DNA of 64,000 bases from Negadavirga shengliensis (GCF_042652345.1 NZ_JBHSJJ010000003.1:509895-573894); one strand, 5' to 3'; numbered from the stretch's first letter, positions 43,836 to 53,112 are shown. The notes: generated from the sequence alone by a model not told the origin. Numbers and translations are program-made.

Positions 43836-44272
43836 GACATAAAAAAATCAGTGCAGATCCGCCGCACCCGCGTTTATCCGCGTTCCAAGGAATAGACCAC
43901 AAGTGCCACGGAATATGTGGATTACCGCGGATAGGACATAAAAAAATCAGTGCAGATCCGCTGCACCCGCGTTTATCCGCGTTCCAATGGATAGACCACA
44001 AGTGCCACGGATTTAACGGATATTCGCGGATAGAATATAAAAAACATCAGCGACCATCCGCCGCACCCGCGTTTATCCGCGTTCCAAGGAATAGCCCACA
44101 AGTGCCACGGATTATGCGGATTACCGCGGATAGGACATAAAAAAATCAGTGCAGATCCGCTGCATCAGCGACTATCCGCGTTCCATAGTGAGAACGCCAC
44201 GGATTATGCGGATAAGAAAAAAAAATCAGCGACCATCCGCCGCACCCGCGTTTATCCGCGTTCTATCTCAAT
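43796..44272 (+). repeat. 99-bp family repeat array, downstream block (5 units)
   Basis: Same sequence family and orientation as 42839-43320, more diverged. The units centre on AAAAAAATCAGTGCAG or AAACATCAGCGACC at about 43838, 43938, 44037, 44137 and 44216. The last unit is shortened. It ends ~19 bp before the next gene and overlaps the 3' end of the GxxExxY gene. Confidence 0.92.
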
Positions 44273-44290
44273 CTCGTAAATTGTGATTTT

Positions 44291-45316
44291 ATGAAATTAA
44301 ATCGAATATTATACTTTGGATACTATCTTAAACAATTGGATAGGGAGAAGTTTTCAAGATTTCTGAATTATGTGCATCATGAAACCGGAAAATCGAGAAT
44401 GGCCTTGTTGAAAGAGATCACATCTTCTGTGTTTCTCTACAATATTTCTTTGCTGGAATATTTTCAATTCGGTTTTTATGGCGACAATAAAAGCGAACGA
44501 AAAAACTGGGCGGGGACGGGGTTTATGTATGAATATCAGCGGCTGATGAACCCGCCTTCTTCGCGAAGGATTTTGGATGATAAGCGGGAATTCTATAAAG
44601 CATACCAAGAATTTTTTGTCCATAAAACACTTACTCTGGATGCCGCTGAAGCGAATCCTGAGTTGCTGGATGAGTTTCTTCATCATGCCATCGGCAAGCT
44701 GGTTCTTAAAGATGCCACCGGCAAATGCGGGTCAGGTGTAGCCGTGGTCTCCAACCGGGATTTTGACAGGCAGTCCCTGTTGAGCCATATGCACCGGCAT
44801 CGGTTTGATTTGATTGAAGAGTTTTTGGTTCAGCATCCTGCTCTCCAGGAATTGGCCCCCACCGCGGTGAACACGGTGAGGATATTCACCCAGGTGAATG
44901 CCCGGAATGAAGTGGAACTGCTCGGGTGCCGGCTGCGCATCGCTGTGGATGGCCCTGTAGACAATATGGCTGCGGGGAACATGGCTGCTCCTATAGAGGA
45001 GTCTACGGGTATCATTAACGGAGCCGCTGTTTTCAGTGATATTACCAGGCAGTCTTGTGAAACCCATCCGGTCACGGGGGTTCGTATCTGGGGTTTTCAA
45101 ATTCCGTTTTGGCAGGAAATACTTACTTTAGTCGAAAGGGCGGCATTGAAGCATCCCCAGAACAGGTCCATAGGATGGGATGTGGTGGTGACTGAAAATG
45201 GCCCTGGCCTGATAGAGGGCAACCACGACTGGTGCAAACTGGTATGGCAATTACCCGTGAATCAAGGTTTAAAATCCATTTTAATAAAACATCAACAAGA
45301 ACTGACAAAGCGTTAA
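44291..45316 (+). CDS. Sugar-transfer-associated ATP-grasp protein 4
   Basis: 341 residues. ATPgrasp_ST type: GKLVLKDATGKCGSGVAVV carries the ATP-site lysine and glycine-rich loop, then LIEEFLVQHPALQ, TAVNTVRIFTQ, VDNMAAGNMAAPIEESTGI and the metal-site end SIGWDVVVTENGPGLIEGN with Glu and Asn. It is separated from the other ATP-grasp genes by ~8 kb including the repeat island. Its stop overlaps the ATG of the phosphoglycosyl transferase by one base (TAATG), which ties it to the initiation step of synthesis. Confidence 0.82.
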   Translation: MKLNRILYFGYYLKQLDREKFSRFLNYVHHETGKSRMALLKEITSSVFLYNISLLEYFQFGFYGDNKSERKNWAGTGFMYEYQRLMNPPSSRRILDDKREFYKAYQEFFVHKTLTLDAAEANPELLDEFLHHAIGKLVLKDATGKCGSGVAVVSNRDFDRQSLLSHMHRHRFDLIEEFLVQHPALQELAPTAVNTVRIFTQVNARNEVELLGCRLRIAVDGPVDNMAAGNMAAPIEESTGIINGAAVFSDITRQSCETHPVTGVRIWGFQIPFWQEILTLVERAALKHPQNRSIGWDVVVTENGPGLIEGNHDWCKLVWQLPVNQGLKSILIKHQQELTKR

Positions 45317-45921
45317 TGTATCAGAAAATAGTCAAGCGCATAATTGATTTTGTGGTGGCATTGCTCGCCCTGTTGCTTTTATCCCCTCTCATTGTTTTTT
45401 TGATTGTTGCTTTGGCTATACAGAACGGCGGTCCCGCTTTTTTCTTTCAGGAAAGGCCAGGGTATAAGGAAAAACCTTTTTACATCATCAAATTCAAATC
45501 AATGAATGATAAAAGGGATGCCAGGGGACGACTTTTACCGGACATGGAGCGGATGACCCGGCTGGGCGGGTTGGTGCGGAAACTTTCTTTGGATGAGTTG
45601 CCGCAATTGATCAACGTGTTGAAAGGAGATATGAGTCTGGTGGGGCCAAGGCCCTTGTTGTTTAAGTATATTCCATTGTATTCCCCGCAGCAGCGGCGCA
45701 GGCATGAAGTGAGGCCGGGCATTACAGGCTGGGCCCAGGTAAACGGCCGCAACGCCATCTCTTGGTCGAAAAAGTTTGAATTGGACCTCTATTACGTGGA
45801 TCATGTGGATTTGGCACTGGATTTGAAAATACTTTGGATGACCGTATTGAAAGTTCTTAAAAGGGAAGGGGTCAACCAAAGTGAAACCAGGCCCATGGAA
45901 CCTTTTAACGGTTATAACTGA
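45316..45921 (+). CDS. Initiating phosphoglycosyl transferase (PglC-like)
   Basis: 201 residues from the ATG at 45316. The frame is open upstream but that part overlaps the previous gene. Short (PglC-type) polyprenyl-phosphate sugar-1-phosphate transferase: one re-entrant N-terminal hydrophobic helix (residues ~10-38), PAFFFQERPGYKEKPFYIIK, LVRKLSLDELPQLINVLKGD with the catalytic Asp-Glu pair, SLVGPRPLL, and RPGITGWAQVNGRN. It starts assembly by transferring a sugar phosphate to undecaprenyl phosphate at the inner membrane. With the PglD/E/F-like genes at 51-55.6 kb the likely donor is a UDP-diacetamido-trideoxyhexose. Confidence 0.92.
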   Translation: MYQKIVKRIIDFVVALLALLLLSPLIVFLIVALAIQNGGPAFFFQERPGYKEKPFYIIKFKSMNDKRDARGRLLPDMERMTRLGGLVRKLSLDELPQLINVLKGDMSLVGPRPLLFKYIPLYSPQQRRRHEVRPGITGWAQVNGRNAISWSKKFELDLYYVDHVDLALDLKILWMTVLKVLKREGVNQSETRPMEPFNGYN

Positions 45922-45974
45922 AAGGGATGAAGTGTTCCGATATTAAATAAATACCCTACCAAACTGACTACAAA

Positions 45975-47054
45975 ATGAAGATCTTGATTACCGGCGTCGG
46001 GGGACCCACTCCCCGCAGTTTTGCCATTGCCCTGAAAAAATATTCCCCCTACCGGGAAGTGGAACTGATAGGCACAGACAGCAATGTACTTTCTGTAGGA
46101 CTTTATCAGAAGGATTTATTTGATAAAAGCTACGTGGTTCCTCCTGCCGACGCCGAGGAATATTGGGAGGTAGTGGAAGACATTGTGAGGGAAAATAACA
46201 TTGGTATGGCAGTGGTTCTTCCTGAACAGGAGGTGCTCGCCTGGTGTGCGCGCGATGAGACCGCCGGCCTTCCCTGTAAGAGCCTGCTCCCTCACAGCAG
46301 ACTGGCGGAAGTTTTGGTGGATAAGGGCAAAATGACGGATTTGCTGGCAGCGTCCGGTTTGGTGCCGCCATCTATGGCTTTTTCAAGAAATGAAGCAGAT
46401 TTTGAGCACCTCTTTGATGTGCTGGGGGATGATTTTTGGGTGAGGAGCGCTTCAGGAACAAGCGGCCTGGGATCCTTGCGGGTGGATTCGAAGGCAACGT
46501 TAAGGAATTGGATGCAGATCAATCCCGATGTGACAGATTTTCTTGCCAGCAAGTATTTGGCGGGCAGGAATCTAGCCTGTAAGTTGTTGTACTATGAAGG
46601 TGCATTACTAAGGGCCGCCACAGCGGAGAGAGTGGAGTACATTATGGCCAAAGTGGCGCCATCCGGTATCACCGGCAATACTTCTTTCGGAAGGTTATTG
46701 AATGAACCTGAGCTGGTGAGTGTGGCCGTGAGGGCCATGGATATTATTTTTGAGGCTGTAGATGTAAAAAAACATGGTTTTTTTACGGTGGATTTTAAAG
46801 AGGACCTGGATGGCAGACCCTATCTGACGGAGGTGAACGTACGCCATGTGGCATTTACCCAGTGTTTTGCCGCGGGTGGAGCCAATTTTGCGGCCGATAC
46901 CATAGATTTATTACGGGGTGCCAGTGATTTTGACCGTAATTTTAAAATCTATGAGTTTGAAAAGGATTTGATTTTTTTAAGGGATGTGGATGTAATTCCG
47001 GTGCTGATGAAGGAAACAGAGTTGTTGAAGGATTATAAAAGGTTGATGCTGTAA
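45975..47054 (+). CDS. ATP-grasp protein, carbamoyl-phosphate-synthase-like
   Basis: 359 residues. Begins with a pre-ATP-grasp Rossmann-like domain: KILITGVGGPTPRSFAIAL, VELIGTDSNVLSVGLYQKD and MAVVLPEQEVLAWCARDE. Then an ATP-grasp domain with LVDKGKMTDLLAASGLVPP, FWVRSASGTSGLGSLRV at the nucleotide site, and GFFTVDFKEDLDGRPYLTEVN as metal site. This layout is that of CarB-like ligases found in exopolysaccharide loci, where the substrate is unknown. It differs from the ATPgrasp_ST proteins of this locus. Confidence 0.82.
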   Translation: MKILITGVGGPTPRSFAIALKKYSPYREVELIGTDSNVLSVGLYQKDLFDKSYVVPPADAEEYWEVVEDIVRENNIGMAVVLPEQEVLAWCARDETAGLPCKSLLPHSRLAEVLVDKGKMTDLLAASGLVPPSMAFSRNEADFEHLFDVLGDDFWVRSASGTSGLGSLRVDSKATLRNWMQINPDVTDFLASKYLAGRNLACKLLYYEGALLRAATAERVEYIMAKVAPSGITGNTSFGRLLNEPELVSVAVRAMDIIFEAVDVKKHGFFTVDFKEDLDGRPYLTEVNVRHVAFTQCFAAGGANFAADTIDLLRGASDFDRNFKIYEFEKDLIFLRDVDVIPVLMKETELLKDYKRLML

Positions 47055-47741
47055 GAGGCGGGTAGAGGTATTATTCCTTCCCTATTGGGGCTGTCTCATG
47101 GAACTACAAATTCCGTTTATAGCTGGCCATCAGGCAACGGTTTCATGCAAAGAGGGCGACGTGTATCCTCTATTGATATGCATTATATTTTTTTTAACAG
47201 GCTATTAAAAGCAAGTTAAAGCCAAGTCTAAAGCAGGATTAAAGCAAGTTACAAGCAAGGATATTTTATACCATATCCGTATCAAAGCTGATGTTCACCC
47301 ACCCTTGATCCTGATCCCAGTCCGATGCCTATCCGACCTTTATCAAAGGTGACAGATTTACAATTTCGTAAGGAGATTACTTCCTCGCGGGCAGCGATAC
47401 GATAAACCATATGACCTTTTACCGCTTCTCGTAATGACGAAAAAGCTTCGTCACGAGGCTTAACATTTGGAAAATGCACAAATCGGGATGACGGTTTCTT
47501 CCATGCGCAGCCGATATGGCTGTCCAAAACCGTCAAAATCAGTGTTTTTCAACCATCTGAATAACAGTGCATTGTACGACACGTCATCGGTAGGAGTTTG
47601 CGACGAAGCAGTCCTATTTTACGCAATCGTCTGGGGACCGCTTCGTCGCGGGCACCGTGTCCGTCAAATATAACGTCAGATTTCCGCTCCTTGCGATTAC
47701 AGGACGGGTTCTTTGATGCAGCTTGTTAAATACTGTTCCAG
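47055..47741. other. Intergenic stretch with dispersed repeats
   Basis: 687 bp without a gene. It holds a short imperfect direct-repeat run of AAAGCAAGTT-type words (about 47208-47260) and two copies of the CGCTTCGTC-type dispersed repeat (about 47365-47460 and 47583-47710). The first includes GCGGGCAGCGATACGATAAA, close to the 19.4- and 23.0-kb copies. The second shares GTCATCGGTAGGAG with the 16.8-kb copy. Confidence 0.7.
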
Positions 47742-48500
47742 TTGAATTTCCTTAGGTTTTTTATCAATCAATTTTTAATCAACCCGGCATTATGGATATT
47801 CGTGCTGCTGGTGGTGTTGGCAGGACGTGGTTGGAAAAAAGGTGTATGGGGCAAAGCTGTGGCTTTGCTTTCTTTTTTGGTGATACTGGGCCTATTCAGG
47901 CCGTTTTCCGATGCGGTTATCTACCGGATGGAAAGCCGTTATCCTGTATTGGACCTGACCATGACCGGATATCCCCAAAAGGTGCTGGTATTGGGTTCCG
48001 GCGGCTTGCCTGATCCTGATTTGCCCGCTTCCCAGCAGATGAGCAGTGCTTCCCAGGCGAGGGTGCTGGAGGCATATCGGATTTGGAAAACCTTTCCTGA
48101 AGTGACATTGGTCATGTCCAGTGCCGGACGGGAAGGTTATGTGTCCCAAGCACAAATTTATGCCAATGCACTTAGGGAGTGGGGTGTGCCTGAAAGTAGT
48201 GTGCAAGTGATCCCTACTCCCTTGACTACCATAGAAGAGGCGAGGGATTTTAAAAGAATGTATCCAGGGGAAGACCGGCTCATCCTGGTCACTTCAGCCT
48301 TGCACATGCCCAGGGCGATGGAAGTATTCAGGAAGCAGGGTTTGAAACCTGTAGCAGCACCTACTTCTTTTCTTTATAGGCCCCATCCCGGAGGGAGCAG
48401 GTATGGTTATGTGCCGAGTCTGCAGTCGCTAGCCAATTGGCAAAAGGTACTGCATGAGTGGCTGGGCATGGTGCAGCTGGCTTTTCTGGATGAAGTGTAG
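47742..48500 (+). CDS. DUF218/YdcF-ElyC-like membrane protein
   Basis: 252 residues from a TTG at 47742; no better ATG precedes the first membrane helix. Two N-terminal membrane segments (ALWIFVLLVVLAGRG and AVALLSFLVILGLF), then a DUF218 domain: KVLVLGSGGLPDPDLPASQ, SSASQARVLEAYRIWK, VTLVMSSAGREGYVSQAQIY, TTIEEARDFKRMYPGEDRLI and VTSALHMPRAMEVFRKQGL. ElyC and SanA relatives affect envelope and undecaprenyl-carrier metabolism, which fits its place in an EPS locus. The biochemical activity is unknown. Confidence 0.85.
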   Translation: MNFLRFFINQFLINPALWIFVLLVVLAGRGWKKGVWGKAVALLSFLVILGLFRPFSDAVIYRMESRYPVLDLTMTGYPQKVLVLGSGGLPDPDLPASQQMSSASQARVLEAYRIWKTFPEVTLVMSSAGREGYVSQAQIYANALREWGVPESSVQVIPTPLTTIEEARDFKRMYPGEDRLILVTSALHMPRAMEVFRKQGLKPVAAPTSFLYRPHPGGSRYGYVPSLQSLANWQKVLHEWLGMVQLAFLDEV

Positions 48501-48748
48501 GTTTGAAAGATTGGAAGAGACAGGTTGCGAAAGCGAAATACTTTCCGGTAGAATTTTCGAAAAGTGGAGGAAGGAACTGATTTCTGGGAGTCAGAATGAG
48601 AGGAATGTTGGAAGCCCTTATTCTCCTTTCAGTTTACCCTTGCTTCCCTCATCTTCCCATTCCCCGCTTCCCGCCTCGGACTCCGGACTCCGGATTTCCC
48701 CATTATTCTTTATATAAACATTCCAAAATAAATTATTACTTTTAAAGT

Positions 48749-50449
48749 ATGCGGTGTTTTCTACTCCTATTCCTGACGTTATTATCATCAGGTCTGTCAG
48801 CACAGACAGTTCCTGCGGGGCATCCGGTGCTGGAAGAGGCGCTAAGAAGGAAGCAGTTGGTCGGGGAAATATCCCCTGATGTGTCTTTTGTACAGCGGCC
48901 GATAAAGGTGAATTGGACGGGGGATGGCAAATTCCCCTCTGACTCTTGGGAATCTTTCCGGTTAGGGGTACATGGCACCGATACCATCGTGCAGGAAAAA
49001 TTTTGGTGGCAGCCGTTGCCCATTCGTAACTTTTCCCGGTACAGCACAGGCAGACCTTACGGCAATGCCCCGGGCATGATGGTGCCTGCTGTGGGAATGC
49101 AGACGCTGGCGAGCGGTGGAATAGAAGGGAAATACAAGTGGATTTCTGGGTATTTTCAGCCGGAATTGCTTTTGGTGGAAAACCGCAGGTTTCCAGGATA
49201 TAGGGATATTTTTGACCAGAGGGTCAATAGCGCACGTTTTCGGTATTGGAATAACGGGGATCCCAGTGAGCGCCTCGCTCCGGGAAGGTTTGCCAGATTG
49301 GGCTGGGGCAATTCTAAGTTGGCGCTTCGGGCGGGTGCTTTTGAAGCCGGGATTTCTACTGAAAATATTTGGTGGGGACCCGGGCAGTTCCATGCTTTGA
49401 CGTTCAGCAATCAGGCCAGGGGTTTCCCTCATGTCAGTCTCAATACCCATAAACCTTTGGAAACCTTTATCGGCAATTTTGAAGCCCAGATGGTAGTAGG
49501 CCGTTTGGCCAATAATTATGCGCCCCCCTCCCAAATAGATGAATTGAACAATGCTTATTTTGAACCATTACCAAGGAGTTCCAGGTACTTGAATGCATTT
49601 AATATCGTGTACTCCCCCAATTTGTTGAGAGGTTTAAGTCTGGGTTTGTCCAGGACCTTTCAACAGTTTAATTCGGAACGGGGGCAAAGTTTCTGGGACT
49701 GGTTTCCGGTCTTTGAGCCCTTCCAGAAATCCAAGCTGTTTGAGGATGGCCATAGTGTGGATTACGATGATAGGGAACAGGACCAACAAGCGACCGTGTA
49801 TGCCCGTTATTTTATTGCGAAGGCGAAGATGGAGGTGTATGCAGAATATGGACGCAGGGACCATGCCTATAGTTGGAGGGATTTCGCAATGAATCCGGAG
49901 CATTCCCGGGCGTATATTCTGGGATTCAATAAACTATTTCCCACAACAAATCCGGGAAGATGGTTTCAGATGAGGGGAGAAATGGTGCATGGATCGCAAA
50001 GTGCCAACACGATGGTCCGATATAGCGGCATCAGTGGCGGTATGAGCTGGCATATGCATGGTCAGGCCAGGGGATTCAGAAATCACGGGGAATATATGGG
50101 CATAGGAGCAGGAGCGGGCACCAACCTGCAGACTTTGGAACTGTCTTTGGTAGAGGGGGTCAACAAGTTTGGAATCCTTGCGGAGCGTGCCGCCAACCAT
50201 ATGGATTTTTATAACCGGGCTTTTCAAGGTCAGGAAAACGCCCGTCCTTGGGTGGATTTCAGTGGGGCGCTGCTGATAACCCGGGAGTGGAACAGGTTTT
50301 TGATCGATGGCAGGATACAGGGAATAACCGCTTATAATTACCAGTGGCAGATCAATGCGGATACAGAGAGCCCTCTGCCCCGGGGGCATTTTGGGAAATT
50401 CAGCATCCTCGCCCAGGTGCATATGTATTATTTGATTGACTGGAAGTGA
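48749..50449 (+). CDS. Capsule assembly protein Wzi family, outer-membrane barrel
   Basis: 566 residues. Signal peptide MRCFLLLFLTLLSSGLSAQ with cleavage after ~residue 18. The mature part is rich in alternating aromatic beta-strands and carries the Caps_assemb_Wzi features: GGIEGKYKWISGYFQPELL, ENIWWGPGQFHALTFSNQ, FPHVSLNTHKPLETFIGNFE, then YLNAFNIVYSPNLLRGLSLG. Wzi binds exported polysaccharide at the cell surface and helps form a capsule. Its presence suggests the polymer is cell-attached at least in part. No other gene directly follows; an inverted 86-bp array begins ~15 bp after the stop. Confidence 0.9.
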   Translation: MRCFLLLFLTLLSSGLSAQTVPAGHPVLEEALRRKQLVGEISPDVSFVQRPIKVNWTGDGKFPSDSWESFRLGVHGTDTIVQEKFWWQPLPIRNFSRYSTGRPYGNAPGMMVPAVGMQTLASGGIEGKYKWISGYFQPELLLVENRRFPGYRDIFDQRVNSARFRYWNNGDPSERLAPGRFARLGWGNSKLALRAGAFEAGISTENIWWGPGQFHALTFSNQARGFPHVSLNTHKPLETFIGNFEAQMVVGRLANNYAPPSQIDELNNAYFEPLPRSSRYLNAFNIVYSPNLLRGLSLGLSRTFQQFNSERGQSFWDWFPVFEPFQKSKLFEDGHSVDYDDREQDQQATVYARYFIAKAKMEVYAEYGRRDHAYSWRDFAMNPEHSRAYILGFNKLFPTTNPGRWFQMRGEMVHGSQSANTMVRYSGISGGMSWHMHGQARGFRNHGEYMGIGAGAGTNLQTLELSLVEGVNKFGILAERAANHMDFYNRAFQGQENARPWVDFSGALLITREWNRFLIDGRIQGITAYNYQWQINADTESPLPRGHFGKFSILAQVHMYYLIDWK

Positions 50450-50451
50450 GT

Positions 50452-51000
50452 GGAGGGGTTTCCGCCCGGTTCCCTGTTCTACGTTCCCGATTTTTTTTTT
50501 CTGAATACTGCGTGAATAGGGAATAGGGAAAAGAGAACAGGAGGTTTCCGCCCGGTTCCCGATTCCCGGTTCTCTGTTCCCTATTTACTGAACACTGCGT
50601 GAACGGTCAACACTAATCAGGGATACACAGAGTTTCCGCCCGGTTCCCTGTTCTACGTTCCCGATTTCCTTTTTTCTGAATACTGCGTGAATAGGGAATA
50701 GGGAAAAGAGAACAGGAGGTTTCCGCCCGGTTCCCGATTCCCGGTTCTCTGTTCCCTATTTACTGAACACTGCGTGAACGGTCAACACTAATCAGGGATA
50801 CACAGAGTTTCCGCCCGATTCCCTGTTCCCTGTTCCCCGTTTCCCGAGTACCCAGTGAAAAGTGAATAGTGAAAAGTAAATAGGAAGTTTTTCATCCGAT
50901 TCCCGATTTCCTGTTCCCTATTTTCTATTTTTGAATACTGCGTGAACGGTGAATAGTGAAAAAGAGGTTTCCGCCCGATTCCCTGTTCCCTATTTTTGAA
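50452..51000 (-). repeat. 86-bp family repeat array, copy 4, opposite orientation
   Basis: Reverse-complement orientation relative to the arrays at 5, 15 and 18 kb: cores read CTGAATACTGCGTGAATAGG and CTGAACACTGCGTGAACGG. The first ~350 bp consist of two near-identical ~173-bp halves (from about 50461 and 50634), i.e. a double unit repeated twice, including the non-repeat insert GTCAACACTAATCAGGGATA. This recent higher-order duplication is followed by diverged units up to the aminotransferase gene. Confidence 0.92.
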
Positions 51001-51028
51001 TAAATTCATTGAATTAAATAAAAAAGTA

Positions 51029-52183
51029 ATGCAGCACAAAATATGGCTTTCCCCACCCCATATGGGAGGATCGGAGGAAAAGTATGTGAAAGAAGCTTTT
51101 GACAGCAACTGGATTGCCCCGCTTGGGCCCAATGTCGACGGATTTGAAGAGGATATAGCCAAATATACCCAGTGCGGACATGTGGCGGCTTTGTCCTCCG
51201 GCACGGCGGCGATCCATCTGGCTTTGGTGTTGCTGGGTGTGGAGCCTGGGGACCTGGTCATCTGTCAGTCTTTTACATTTTCAGCTTCTGCCAACCCCAT
51301 TCGCTATCAGGGGGCCATTCCGGTATTTGTTGACAGTGAGGCGGAGACCTGGAACATGTGCCCTGAAGCATTGGAAAGCGCTATTAAAGCTTGCCTATCC
51401 GGTAAAGTATCCGGTACATCAAAAAAGGGCAAAAAGCCTAAAGCCATTATTCCGGTGCATCTCTATGGCATGCCGGCCAAAATGGAAGCCATCATGGATG
51501 TAGCCGCAAAGTATGGAATTCCTGTTATCGAGGATGCGGCCGAAGCCTTGGGTTCTTCTCTAAAAGGCAGGATGTGCGGGACTTTTGGTGACTTAGGAGT
51601 CTTTTCTTTTAATGGCAATAAGATCATTACTACCAGTGGGGGTGGGGCATTGGTGGGGCAGGATGTGGAACAAATAAACAAAGCGCGCTACCTGAGTACC
51701 CAGGCAAGGGACCCGGCTCCCCATTATCAACACTCGGAAATCGGCTATAACTACCGGATGAGTAATGTGTGCGCGGGCATCGGCCGCGGACAGATGAAAG
51801 TGCTGGACCAATGGGTAGAAAGAAGAAGAAACAACCATATGTTTTATAGGGAAGCGCTCCGGGGCTTGGCGGGGCTTAGCTTTTTGGAGGAGACGGAGGG
51901 TGCATACAGCAACAGATGGCTAACCACCGTGCTGGTAGATCCTGGGAAAGCCGGCGTGGACCGCATGATGATCATGGACGCTTTGGCAAAGGAGAACATA
52001 GAAAGCCGCCCACTTTGGAAACCCATGCACCTGCAGCCCGTGTTCAGGGATTATCCCTTTTTTGGGAAAAATATTTGCGGCATGATTTTTGATTCGGGGG
52101 TGTGTTTGCCTAGTGGTTCCAGTCTTAGTGAGAAAAATCTGAAAAATATTGTCCAAATATTAAAAAAAGTTATAAAAACTTGA
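51029..52183 (+). CDS. DegT/DnrJ/EryC1 sugar aminotransferase (PglE-like)
   Basis: 384 residues from the ATG at 51029. An in-frame TTG at 50996 lies in the repeat edge. PLP-dependent aminotransferase: start IWLSPPHMGGSEEKYVKEAF and SNWIAPLGPNVDGFEEDIA, ALSSGTAAIHLALVLLGV, PVHLYGMPAKMEAIMDVA, PVIEDAAEALGSS and FSFNGNKIITTSGGGALV with the PLP lysine. PglE-type enzymes aminate UDP-4-keto-6-deoxy-GlcNAc at C4. Neighbouring acetyltransferase and 4,6-dehydratase genes support that reaction. Confidence 0.93.
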   Translation: MQHKIWLSPPHMGGSEEKYVKEAFDSNWIAPLGPNVDGFEEDIAKYTQCGHVAALSSGTAAIHLALVLLGVEPGDLVICQSFTFSASANPIRYQGAIPVFVDSEAETWNMCPEALESAIKACLSGKVSGTSKKGKKPKAIIPVHLYGMPAKMEAIMDVAAKYGIPVIEDAAEALGSSLKGRMCGTFGDLGVFSFNGNKIITTSGGGALVGQDVEQINKARYLSTQARDPAPHYQHSEIGYNYRMSNVCAGIGRGQMKVLDQWVERRRNNHMFYREALRGLAGLSFLEETEGAYSNRWLTTVLVDPGKAGVDRMMIMDALAKENIESRPLWKPMHLQPVFRDYPFFGKNICGMIFDSGVCLPSGSSLSEKNLKNIVQILKKVIKT

Positions 52184-52377
52184 TCGTTTTTTCGAGAATA
52201 GGTTATTGTTATTTGAATTGGGCTAAAAGTATTTCGATTTAGCCACATTACGATCGTCCCTAAAAAAATACAATTCATCAAAATTTTTCGGCTGGTCTTC
52301 AGCTGTTTGAGAAGCGCCTGCATGTTGTAAAAGTAGTTGGAATCAGCTACTTTGACCCATATTTTAAAATTTACAAC

Positions 52378-52992
52378 ATGTACATATACGGTGCATCTGA
52401 TCAAGGTAGAGTGGTAATCGACATGGTGGATGGTTATGAAAGAATTCACGGAGTCTTTGATGACAATCCCCATATAGCGTCGGTTTTGGATTATCCTGTT
52501 TTGGGAAGCGTACCTTTGGATTTTGTTTTTGACCATGCCGTTTTCATTGCCATAGGCGACAACAGAATCCGGAAAAAAATACACTTAAAACTTAAGAAGA
52601 AGAAAGTCAGGTTTGCCACCATTATTCATGATTCGGCGATCTTCAGCAAGCGGGCTGTGCTCGATGAAGGCAGCGTGGTGATGGAGGGCGCAATTGTTAA
52701 GGTCAACAGCCGTATCGGAAAACAGGTGATCGTGAACACGGGTGCAAGTGTGGACCACGACTGCCTCATCGGCGATTTCGTACATCTCGCGCCACAATGT
52801 ACCCTGTGTGGCGGAATAGAAGTGGGGGAAGGGACTTTGGTGGGTGCCAACAGTATTATCCTTCCACGGGTTAAAGTGGGGGCTTGGTGCAAGATCGGGG
52901 CGGGAAGTGTGGTCACCAGGGATGTTCCCGACGGTAAAACGTGGATAGGCAATGGTTTGAAACAAAAAAGCCTGCTTAAGGTTTCGCAATGA
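52378..52992 (+). CDS. Sugar O/N-acetyltransferase, PglD/NeuD-like
   Basis: 204 residues. N-terminal small Rossmann-like domain (MYIYGASDQGRVVIDMVDGY, ending ...ISVGD-type FIAIGDNRIRKKI), then a left-handed beta-helix of hexapeptide repeats: VVMEGAIVKVNSRIGKQVIV, VNTGASVDHDCLIGDFVHLA with the catalytic His, VEVGEGT-type turns and GAGSVVTRDVPDGKTWIG. In the bacillosamine pathway PglD acetylates the C4 amine from acetyl-CoA. The order aminotransferase then acetyltransferase then dehydratase is that of a Pgl-like sugar module. Confidence 0.92.
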   Translation: MYIYGASDQGRVVIDMVDGYERIHGVFDDNPHIASVLDYPVLGSVPLDFVFDHAVFIAIGDNRIRKKIHLKLKKKKVRFATIIHDSAIFSKRAVLDEGSVVMEGAIVKVNSRIGKQVIVNTGASVDHDCLIGDFVHLAPQCTLCGGIEVGEGTLVGANSIILPRVKVGAWCKIGAGSVVTRDVPDGKTWIGNGLKQKSLLKVSQ

Positions 52993-53079
52993 AAATTCTT
53001 AGTTGTGGGGATTTAGGGAATGGTTCCGGTACAATGATCCAGGATCACATTTTCAGTTTTTTTAAATTTATTTTTTGAG

Positions 53080-53112
53080 GGGTGGCTTTAAAATTATAAA
53101 GCCACCCTTTTT
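53080..53112 (+). terminator. Rho-independent terminator after the acetyltransferase
   Basis: GGGTGGCTTTA pairs perfectly with TAAAGCCACCC around a short AAATTA-type loop and is followed by TTTTT. It lies ~90 bp after the acetyltransferase stop and should end the main + strand transcript before the separate dehydratase gene. Confidence 0.88.
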
